The translations under genes were made by a program, and so were the position numbers. Of a stretch of 6,859 nt of DNA, positions 1-5,291 are shown in pieces. The notes under the pieces were generated by a model, which saw nothing but the letters and a program-made list of their open reading frames with translations, searched no databases and was not told where the DNA came from. The stretch lies in assembly GCA_026713745.1 (NCBI GenBank), contig JAPONU010000183.1, forward strand, positions 1 to 6,859, written 5' to 3'. Every line of letters starts with the position of its first letter. Position 1 is the first letter of the stretch. Source of the stretch: a bacterium (GTDB taxonomy: Bacteria; Actinomycetota; Acidimicrobiia; Acidimicrobiales; CATQHL01).

Positions 1-1185
1 GACGAGTTCCGCGGCGGCGACGGTCCGGTGAACGTGTCGCGCCTGCGCACGCCGCACGAACTGGTCGACGTGTTCGTGGCGGCGGGCGTCGAGGCGGGCT
101 TCCGGGCCAACCTCGATCCCAACGGTGCCGACCCGGAGGGCTTCGCTCCCGTGCAGACCAACCAGCGGGCCGGGCACCGGGAGACCACCGCCAGGGCGTA
201 TCTGGCCCCGGTGCTGGATCGTCCCAACCTCGAGGTCCGCACCGGTGTCGAGGTGAGCCGGCTCCTGCTGGACGGGGAGCGGTGCGCCGGGGTGGTGACC
301 CCCGGAGGTGAGTTGCGGGCCTCGCGGGAAGTGGTGCTGGCGGCCGGGGCGATCATGTCGCCGAAGCTGCTTCTGCTGTCGGGGATCGGCCCCCGGTCTC
401 ACCTGGTCGAGTTGGGCATCGACGTCGCCGTCGACGCCGACGGTGTGGGGCGGAACCTCCAGGAGCATCCGATCACGTTCGTGAGCTTCTTCGTGAACGT
501 GCCGACGCTCAACACCATGCTGCTGGGCGATCCCGACGGTTGCACCGATGAATGGCGGCGTTCGGGCACGGGCGCCATGACTTCACCGGTGGCGCAGGGG
601 TACGCCTTCTTCCGCAGCGACCCGTCGCTGGACCGTCCCGACATCCAGTTTCACTTCACGCCGGTCGGCTTCGACTTCGGACCCGACGGCTTGGCGTTGC
701 ACGAGCGTCCCGCTTGCATGATCGCCGCCAACCTGTGCCGGCCGAATGCTCGCGGCACGGTCACCCTGCGCTCGGCCGACCCCGCCGACCCGCCGCGCAT
801 CTCCCACGAGCTGCTGGGTGACGCCGACGACGTGGCGCGCCTGGCGAAGGGGTGCGAGATCGCCCAGCGCGTCTTCGAGACAGAGGCCTTCGCCCCGTAC
901 ATCACCGACCAGCAGATGCCGCCGGCTCCTCCGGGGAGCGCCGAGGAGTGGGCGGCGTACGCACGGGCCACTGCCGGCCTCGCCTACCACCCCAGCGGCA
1001 CGTGCCGGATGGGCAGCGACGACGAGGCGGTGGTGAACCCGTCGCTGCGGGTGCGCGGCGTGGACGGCCTGCGCGTGGTCGATGCCTCGGTGATGCCGCG
1101 TATCGTGAGCGCCAACACCAACGCCACGGTGATTGCGATCGGCGAGCGGGCCTCGGACCTGATCCTCGCCGGCGACGACTGGTAG
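1..1185 (+). CDS. GMC-family FAD-dependent alcohol oxidoreductase (choline dehydrogenase-like), 5' truncated
   Basis: Flavoenzyme of the glucose-methanol-choline family, which oxidises an alcohol to an aldehyde or ketone. The reading frame is open from base 1, and its first residues already match the family's internal GGDGPV region. The first in-frame ATG/GTG codons are therefore internal, and I infer that about 130-150 residues, including the N-terminal FAD-binding GxGxxG motif, lie upstream; 394 residues remain. Visible marks are GMC signature 2 (G-A-I-M-S-P ... S-G-I-G, bases 346-390), the conserved YHPSGTCRMG motif with the catalytic His at 988-990, and the NTNA motif whose second Asn (1120-1122) is the usual His/Asn catalytic partner. 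The common NxNAP reads NTNAT here. It ends in the family's G-E-R-A-S-D-L-I helix. The stop is 8 bases before the alcohol dehydrogenase, so the two are probably co-transcribed. The substrate cannot be assigned; choline, glycols and polyethylene-glycol-type alcohols are all possible for this family. Confidence 0.93.
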   Translation, partial: DEFRGGDGPVNVSRLRTPHELVDVFVAAGVEAGFRANLDPNGADPEGFAPVQTNQRAGHRETTARAYLAPVLDRPNLEVRTGVEVSRLLLDGERCAGVVTPGGELRASREVVLAAGAIMSPKLLLLSGIGPRSHLVELGIDVAVDADGVGRNLQEHPITFVSFFVNVPTLNTMLLGDPDGCTDEWRRSGTGAMTSPVAQGYAFFRSDPSLDRPDIQFHFTPVGFDFGPDGLALHERPACMIAANLCRPNARGTVTLRSADPADPPRISHELLGDADDVARLAKGCEIAQRVFETEAFAPYITDQQMPPAPPGSAEEWAAYARATAGLAYHPSGTCRMGSDDEAVVNPSLRVRGVDGLRVVDASVMPRIVSANTNATVIAIGERASDLILAGDDW

Positions 1186-1189
1186 GAGG
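1184..1189 (+). promoter_or_regulatory. Ribosome binding site of the alcohol dehydrogenase
   Basis: AGGAGG lies four bases before the ATG at 1194 and overlaps the stop codon of the upstream gene. It decides the start: the frame is open further upstream to 852, but that stretch is an out-of-frame shadow of the GMC gene. Confidence 0.85.
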
Positions 1190-1193
1190 AACC

Positions 1194-2321
1194 ATGCAGA
1201 CGCGTGCCGCAGTCCTTGAGGAGTTCAAGGCCCCGATGGTTGTGCAGGATCTGGAGTTGGATCCGCCCAAGGCGAACGAGGTGCTCGTGGAAGTGCGTGC
1301 CTGCGGGTTGTGCCACTCCGACTACACCGTCCTGCAGGGCGACGTGCCGGTGGCGCTACCGGTGGTGTGCGGCCATGAGGCATCCGGAGACGTGCTCGAA
1401 GTCGGTCCCGGCGTCACCAAGGTGTCGGTCGGCGACCGTGTGGCGCTCATCTGGATCCCTGCCTGCGGGCACTGCCGTTACTGCGCCCGCGGCTGGGAGT
1501 ATCTCTGCAACCAGGGTGCCGGCGTGCTCGAGGGCGTGCAGATGGACGGCACGCACCGGTTCCACAAGGCCGACGGCACCGACGTCTACCAACTCACCAT
1601 TCTCGGCGGCTTCTCGCGCCACACGGTGGTGCCGGAGGATTCGGTCGTGCCGATCCCCGACGACGTTCCCTACGAGGTCGCCGGCACCATCGCGTGCCGT
1701 GCCGCCACCGGTTGGGGCGCGGTCGTGAACCGGGGGCGGGCACAGCCCGGTGACACCGTGGCGGTGTTCGGGATCGGCGGCGTGGGCGCCGCGGCCATTC
1801 AGGGCGCGCGGATCGCCGGCGCCGCGTACATCTACGCCATCGACGTGCTGGACTCGAAGCTGGACAAGGCGGTCGAGTTCGGCGCCACGCACACGCTCAA
1901 CATCGGCCGGCTCAGCCGCGAGGAGGTCGCCGAAGCCATCGGCGAGGTCACCAACGGCCAGGGGGCCGATGTCGCGGTCTCCTGCGTGGGTCTCCAGACG
2001 ACCGAGACGATCTCGAATGCCTACGCCGCGATCGCCAAGGGGGGGCGCTGCGTGCTGGTGGCGCCCGCCAACATCACCCTCGACGAGGTGCGGATACCGG
2101 TGACAGACCTGGTGTTCTCGAACAAGGCGATCCAGGGATGCCTCTACGGGTCAGCCAACTTTCACGACGACATGCCCCGCATCATCGATCTCTACCGCCA
2201 GGGCCGGTTCCTTATCGAGGAGATGATCACGGCCCGCTACACGATCGACGAGATCAACGAGGGCTACGACGACATGGTGGCCGGCAGGAACATCTGCGGG
2301 ATGCTCATCCACGACCGCTAG
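1194..2321 (+). CDS. Zinc-dependent, NDMA-type alcohol dehydrogenase (medium-chain family)
   Basis: A 375-residue medium-chain dehydrogenase that oxidises an alcohol with bound or diffusible NAD, in the cytoplasm. Catalytic zinc ligands by alignment with liver ADH are Cys40 (in CGLCHSD), His61-Glu62 (GHEASG) and Cys168 (IACRAATGWG). Structural zinc ligands are Cys91, Cys94, Cys97 and Cys105. The Rossmann motif GIGGVG spans residues 193-198, and Asp217 at the end of the next strand favours NAD over NADP. From memory, the GTHRFH segment (119-124), the GWGAVVNR stretch and the INEGYDDM-xx-G-x-NI tail closely resemble the actinobacterial NDMA-dependent ADH family (Rxyl_3153 type). Members of that family do not readily release NADH and are linked to the redox peptide mycofactocin. 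The start is fixed by a strong AGGAGG. It follows the GMC gene by 8 bases, so two alcohol-oxidising enzymes are probably made together. Class is near certain; the NDMA/mycofactocin subfamily is likely. Confidence 0.95.
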   Translation: MQTRAAVLEEFKAPMVVQDLELDPPKANEVLVEVRACGLCHSDYTVLQGDVPVALPVVCGHEASGDVLEVGPGVTKVSVGDRVALIWIPACGHCRYCARGWEYLCNQGAGVLEGVQMDGTHRFHKADGTDVYQLTILGGFSRHTVVPEDSVVPIPDDVPYEVAGTIACRAATGWGAVVNRGRAQPGDTVAVFGIGGVGAAAIQGARIAGAAYIYAIDVLDSKLDKAVEFGATHTLNIGRLSREEVAEAIGEVTNGQGADVAVSCVGLQTTETISNAYAAIAKGGRCVLVAPANITLDEVRIPVTDLVFSNKAIQGCLYGSANFHDDMPRIIDLYRQGRFLIEEMITARYTIDEINEGYDDMVAGRNICGMLIHDR

Positions 2322-2347
2322 GACCCGCCGGGGCGGGCCCCGGGGTT

Positions 2348-2388
2348 CGCCGGCCCCGGCCCCGCGTTCGGCGGGACCGGGGCCGGCG
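2348..2388. terminator. Strong GC hairpin between convergent genes, likely bidirectional terminator
   Basis: A perfect 12-bp stem (2348-2359 with 2377-2388) continues, after one C/A mismatch, into a further 5-bp stem (2361-2365 with 2371-2375) around a GTTCG loop. It fills the 81-base gap between the ends of the dehydrogenase and the minus-strand lipoprotein gene. There is no T-run on either side. It is therefore not a classic intrinsic terminator, but U-less hairpins of this kind are commonly proposed in high-GC actinobacteria. The structure is seen directly; the function is inferred from position. Confidence 0.7.
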
Positions 2389-2402
2389 GTGCCGAGTCCG
2401 GA

Positions 2403-4052
2403 TCAGCCGAGTCCCCAGCGGGCCAGGAACTGCGCCTCGTAGTCGGCGACGCCGATGTAGTTGCCGCCGCCGTCGCGCACGATGCCGGTGGTCTCCGGCG
2501 TGACGACCTGCATGGGCAGCAGGGCTGTCTGCGCCTCGGTGAGGTCGTCGCCGACGAAGAAGGCGGCCAGGATGTCCACCTTGCGCCAGCCGATCATGTA
2601 CTCCGGAGCGGCCACGAAGGCGGCCTCGTCGCCGGCGGCGATGGCCCCGAAATCGCCCGCGTTCGGCAGCGCACCGGTGAGCTTGACCCGGTCGGCGAGG
2701 CCGGCCTCGGCGATCGCCCCCGTGACGCCGATGCAGAGGTCGCCGAACCCGCACGCCACGTAGTCGGCGTCGGGGTTGGCCTGCAGGGCCGACACGACCA
2801 GTCCCGGCACGGCGCCGCCGAGCAGATCGGCGAACGACACGTCGACGATCTCCACCTCGCAGTTTGTGCAGGTCTCGGTCATGACGGCGGAGATGCCGGC
2901 GTTGAAGCCGGTCAGCACGGGCACGTCGGGCACGTTGAAGACCAGCACCTTGGCGTTGCCCCCGGAGTCGGCGACGAGCCAGCTTCCGAGCACCTGGCCG
3001 TAGGCCGTGGTCTGGGGAATGCCCTGCACCATGCCGTAGATGCCGTTGGCGGCGCCGCCCACCTCGTTCACCGAGGAGGAGTCGATGACCGGCACCCCTC
3101 GCTCGTTCAGTGTCGCCAGGGAGTCCTCGTAGAAGGCGTTCACCGAGCCCGAGATCAGCACGGCGTCGGGGTTCTGCGCCACCGCTTGGGCCATTGCGCC
3201 GGCGGTTCCCTCCGGCGTGAGGTCGTGGCCGATGCGCTCGACGGTCCAGCCGAGATGTGCGGCGGCATCGGTGATGCCGTTGCCGACGAGCACGCAGCCC
3301 GGCGTGGGGCACTCGATCCAGATGAGCGTCTTGCCGGGCTCCGGTGTGGCCGACAGAGGTGTCCGAGGTCCAATGCTGGTCGGCGAATCCAGCAGGTCGG
3401 ACACGCCGACGGTGGCCTCGGCCGCGTCGGCCTGGGCCTGAGCGGCGCCGGCTTGCGCTTGTGCCGAGTCCGCTTGGGCCTGCGCCTCCGCAGCGGCGGA
3501 GCGCGCCTCGTCAGCTTCGCTCTGGGCCTCCGCAGCGGCGGAGCGCGCCTGGTCGGCTTCGCTCTGGGCCGCCGCAGCCTCCGAGCGCGCCTGGTCGGCT
3601 TCACTCTCGGCCTGTGCTGCCAGCGCCCGCGCCGCCTCGGCCTCTGCCTGAGCCCTGCTGAGCGCCGCCTCGGCGGCGTTGATCGCTGACTCGTTGCCGA
3701 CGGCGATGGCCTCGGCCAGTGCGGCCTGGCTCTGCGCGGCTTCCGCAGCGGCGGCCGCGACGTCGGCGGCTGCGGCCGTCGCAGCGACATCGGCCAGGGC
3801 CAACTCGGCCTGAGACCCGGCCGCGGCGGCTTCGGCACGGCCGGCCTCAGCAGCAGCGAGTGCCTCGCCGACGCCCGAGGCGTTCGCACCGGCGGCGGTG
3901 GAAGCGTCGGCGGCCTCCGAGCGCGCCGCAAGAGCCTCGTCGAGCGCCTGCTGCGCCAGGTCGCGCGCGGCGGAGTCCTCGCTGCTGCAGGCACCGGCCA
4001 GAATCGCCAGCGCGGCGATCAGAGCGGGTAGGACCAAACGGGTCTTCTTCAT
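2403..4052 (-). CDS. Lipoprotein sugar ABC transporter substrate-binding protein with long alanine-rich coiled-coil stalk
   Basis: A 549-residue predicted lipoprotein that should capture the ligand outside the membrane for the RbsC/RbsA-type pair encoded divergently. Residues 1-21 are a signal peptide (MKK-TR, then a hydrophobic run) ending L-A-G-A before Cys22, a slightly non-standard lipobox. Residues 23-213 are 47% alanine (89 of 191 by hand count), rich in Glu, Gln, Ser and Asp, with no proline, and predicted helical. A Pro/Ser/Gly linker (about 216-240) leads to a type I periplasmic-binding fold of the ribose-binding class: GKTLIWIE at 240-247, then NPDAVLISG at 294-302, GVPVIDSSS at 319-327, and a second lobe with NPDADYVACG at 426-435 and PEYMIGWRKVDIL at 483-495. 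Six cysteines in the fold are spaced as pairs (248/253, 395/398, 434/440), suggesting disulfides. RbsB-type binding proteins are normally around 300 residues; the excess is the stalk. The start is set by the signal peptide and AAGGTG. The frame stays open far upstream, but only as antisense of the permease. Confidence 0.92.
   Translation of the reverse strand: MKKTRLVLPALIAALAILAGACSSEDSAARDLAQQALDEALAARSEAADASTAAGANASGVGEALAAAEAGRAEAAAAGSQAELALADVAATAAAADVAAAAAEAAQSQAALAEAIAVGNESAINAAEAALSRAQAEAEAARALAAQAESEADQARSEAAAAQSEADQARSAAAEAQSEADEARSAAAEAQAQADSAQAQAGAAQAQADAAEATVGVSDLLDSPTSIGPRTPLSATPEPGKTLIWIECPTPGCVLVGNGITDAAAHLGWTVERIGHDLTPEGTAGAMAQAVAQNPDAVLISGSVNAFYEDSLATLNERGVPVIDSSSVNEVGGAANGIYGMVQGIPQTTAYGQVLGSWLVADSGGNAKVLVFNVPDVPVLTGFNAGISAVMTETCTNCEVEIVDVSFADLLGGAVPGLVVSALQANPDADYVACGFGDLCIGVTGAIAEAGLADRVKLTGALPNAGDFGAIAAGDEAAFVAAPEYMIGWRKVDILAAFFVGDDLTEAQTALLPMQVVTPETTGIVRDGGGNYIGVADYEAQFLARWGLG
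3417..3689 (-). other. Alanine-zipper heptad region encoding residues 122-212 of the lipoprotein
   Basis: Thirteen consecutive seven-residue units without a break, of the type SEADQAR / SAAAEAQ / AQADSAQ. Taking the third and sixth residue of each unit as core positions, 24 of 26 are alanine; the exceptions, Ile124 and Leu131, are at the N-terminal end. Flanking positions are Glu, Asp, Gln, Arg and Ser. This is the pattern of a close-packed alanine coiled coil, as known from alanine-zipper variants of the Lpp lipoprotein. At 1.5 angstrom per residue it would be about 13-14 nm long. The oligomeric state cannot be told from the sequence. Confidence 0.8.
3487..3612 (-). repeat. Three tandem 42-bp repeats inside the stalk coding sequence
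   Basis: Units 3487-3528, 3529-3570 and 3571-3612 follow each other directly. The first two differ at only two positions; the third differs from the second at six. Each unit encodes two heptads (14 residues), so gain or loss of a unit keeps both reading frame and heptad phase. More decayed copies with the same period extend towards 3445. The base-level identity, beyond what the protein pattern needs, points to recent duplication. Confidence 0.85.
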
Positions 4053-4057
4053 TTCTT

Positions 4058-4063
4058 CACCTT
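4058..4063 (-). promoter_or_regulatory. Ribosome binding site of the lipoprotein gene
   Basis: On the minus strand the leader reads GGGGAAGGTGAAGAA before ATG. AAGGTG sits five bases upstream of the start and supports the 4052 start together with the signal peptide. Confidence 0.65.
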
Positions 4064-4093
4064 CCCCTCGGGAGAACTCATGGGATGGTACAT

Positions 4094-4106
4094 GGTCCGT
4101 GTGACC
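4094..4106. promoter_or_regulatory. Small inverted repeat, possible operator half-sites
   Basis: GGTC-CGTGT-GACC has four-base arms around a five-base centre. It lies just upstream of the possible lipoprotein -10 element, where a repressor or activator could act. The arms are short and such a match can occur by chance in GC-rich DNA, so this is only a candidate. Confidence 0.15.
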
Positions 4107-4190
4107 GGGTGCCTCGAAAAGCGGCACTGCTGCCCGTCCGAGTGGTCGAACATCGGTCGAGCGGCCGGGACTGCGGCAGCGAACCGGCGG

Positions 4191-4214
4191 GGCGTGGGCC
4201 GGGGCGTGGGCCGG
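4191..4214 (+). repeat. Perfect 12-bp tandem duplication
   Basis: GGCGTGGGCCGG occurs twice head to tail, followed by two direct copies of CCGGTGG (4211-4217 and 4218-4224) that overlap its end. It lies in the divergent intergenic region about 80 bases before the permease start. It may be simple slippage or a pair of protein-binding sites. Confidence 0.6.
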
Positions 4215-4277
4215 TGGCCGGTGGGGTCGCCGGGTGAGTCGGTGGTCGCACGTCTTCCGCCGATCCGCGGGACTCCC

Positions 4278-4283
4278 TACACT
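4278..4283 (+). promoter_or_regulatory. Possible -10 element for a leaderless or short-leader permease transcript
   Basis: TACACT matches the TAnnnT pattern and ends nine bases before the GTG at 4293. No Shine-Dalgarno sequence precedes that GTG. A transcript starting at or just before the GTG would be leaderless, which is common in actinobacteria. The -35 position (TTCCGC, 4255-4260, spacer 17) is a poor match. Speculative. Confidence 0.22.
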
Positions 4284-4292
4284 GCGCCGACG

Positions 4293-5291
4293 GTGGCAGC
4301 GAGCGCAGAGACAACACCCCGTACCCGCCCCCGGTTCCGCTTCGCCGTGGACCGGTTCAGCGGGATCTACATCTGGGGCCTCATCATCCTGATCTTCGCG
4401 CTGTGGGTGCCCGAGACGTTCCTCACGACGACGACGCTGCGGATTCTGGCCTCGGATCAGGCGGTGACGGGAATGGTCGCGGTCGGACTGGTCGTGCCGC
4501 TGGCCTGCGGCGTGTTCGACCTGTCGATCGGGCACGTTCTGGGGTTCACGCTCGTGGCCACCACCTGGATGAACGTGAACACCGACATCAGCATGGCCGT
4601 GGTGACCCTCATGATGGTCGCCATCGGTGTGGCGGTGGGGCTCGCCAATGCCGCCATGGTGGTCAAGGTGGGGGTCAACTCGTTCATCGCCACCCTGGCC
4701 ATGAGTTCGATCCTGCAGGCGTTCATCCTCTTCGTGTCCAACAACCGCCAGATCGCCGGGGAATTCTCCGACGAGTTCAAGAGCTTCGGTCGCAACGTGG
4801 TGCTGGGGTTGCCGCAGCCGTTCTTCTACCTGCTCGGCCTGACGCTCATCATCTGGTTCGTCCTGGAGTACACGCGCAGCGGCCGCTACGCCTATGCCAC
4901 GGGCGGCAATCCCGCGGCGGCTCGCCTCGCCGGCGTGAGAACCGACCGCTTCGTGACCGTGTCGCTGATCGTGTCGGCTGCGGTAGCCGCCTTCGCCGGC
5001 GTGGTCCTGGCGGCGAAACTGGGCTCGGCGTCGCTCACCGCCGGCCCGCCGAAGCTCATCCCGGCCTACACCGCGGTCTTCCTGGGTTCGACGCAGATCA
5101 AGCGGGGACGGATCAACGCCTGGGGCACGCTCATCGCCGTCTACCTCCTGGCGACGGGTGTCAAGGGTCTGCAACTCTCCGGCACCGAGGTGTGGGTCGA
5201 CGACCTGTTCAACGGCGTCACGCTGGCCCTCGCGGTCGGGATCGCCGTCTACCGCCGCCGGGGCGATGCGCCGGGCGGTCTGGCACCGTGA
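4293..5291 (+). CDS. RbsC-type ABC transporter permease (BPD_transp_2 family)
   Basis: Membrane subunit of the ribose/galactose-type importer, expected to act as a homodimer. From the GTG at 4293 it has 332 residues, close to the family's usual 320-340. A short basic N-terminus leads into a first membrane helix at about residues 25-44, then several further hydrophobic segments. Family marks are CGVFDLSIG (72-80), the N-A-A-M-V ... NSFIATLAM region, and the cytoplasmic loop GRYAYATGGNPAAARLAGV that contacts the ATPase. Near the end are AVFLGSTQIKRGRINAWGT and a last helix ending YRRRGD. Its stop overlaps the ATPase start by four bases (GTGA, 5288-5291). The start is uncertain. Alternatives in the same frame are GTG at 4242, after a GGGTGAG, and ATG at 4080, after a GGGAG; the latter adds 71 Arg/Gly-rich residues unlike the family and would leave only 27 bases for two divergent promoters. 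Confidence 0.9.
   Translation: MAASAETTPRTRPRFRFAVDRFSGIYIWGLIILIFALWVPETFLTTTTLRILASDQAVTGMVAVGLVVPLACGVFDLSIGHVLGFTLVATTWMNVNTDISMAVVTLMMVAIGVAVGLANAAMVVKVGVNSFIATLAMSSILQAFILFVSNNRQIAGEFSDEFKSFGRNVVLGLPQPFFYLLGLTLIIWFVLEYTRSGRYAYATGGNPAAARLAGVRTDRFVTVSLIVSAAVAAFAGVVLAAKLGSASLTAGPPKLIPAYTAVFLGSTQIKRGRINAWGTLIAVYLLATGVKGLQLSGTEVWVDDLFNGVTLALAVGIAVYRRRGDAPGGLAP

Larger units (their letters stand above)
4053..4292. promoter_or_regulatory. Divergent intergenic region between binding-protein and permease genes
   Basis: About 240 bases separate the lipoprotein start from the chosen permease start and should hold both promoters. On the minus strand, TACCAT (4085-4090) is a possible -10 element for the lipoprotein, about 33 bases before its start, with no convincing -35. 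A GGTC-N5-GACC inverted repeat, a 12-bp tandem duplication and a TACACT box are listed separately. The region can be read through in the permease frame from an ATG at 4080, which would remove nearly all the intergenic space; I judge that less likely. No RNA gene or riboswitch was recognised. Confidence 0.5.

Noticed and set aside
1..1185. The GMC gene as a truncated pseudogene starting at the GTG at 28
   Set aside because: Family similarity runs right to base 1 with no stop; the truncation is due to the window edge, not decay.
852..1193. Upstream extension of the alcohol dehydrogenase frame
   Set aside because: Arg-rich shadow of the GMC gene; a strong AGGAGG and the family N-terminus fix the start at 1194.
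2305..3312. Second minus-strand frame (335 residues) overlapping the lipoprotein C-terminal half
   Set aside because: Arg/Gly-rich shadow in another frame of the same strand; the binding-protein frame carries the recognisable fold.
3417..3689. The repeated tract as a CRISPR array or non-coding satellite
   Set aside because: The repeats are directly adjacent with no unique spacers and keep an uninterrupted reading frame with heptad periodicity, so they are coding repeats.
4053..5174. N-terminal extension of the minus-strand lipoprotein frame, giving a 923-residue product
   Set aside because: It is antisense to the permease, has low-complexity Arg/Asp/His/Gly composition, and would bury a clear signal peptide and lipobox inside the protein. 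It is a high-GC open-frame artefact.
4403..5287. Upstream extension of the ATPase frame through the permease gene
   Set aside because: It is an out-of-frame reading of the permease with no ATPase-family similarity; the GTG at 5288 with a four-base overlap explains the gene.
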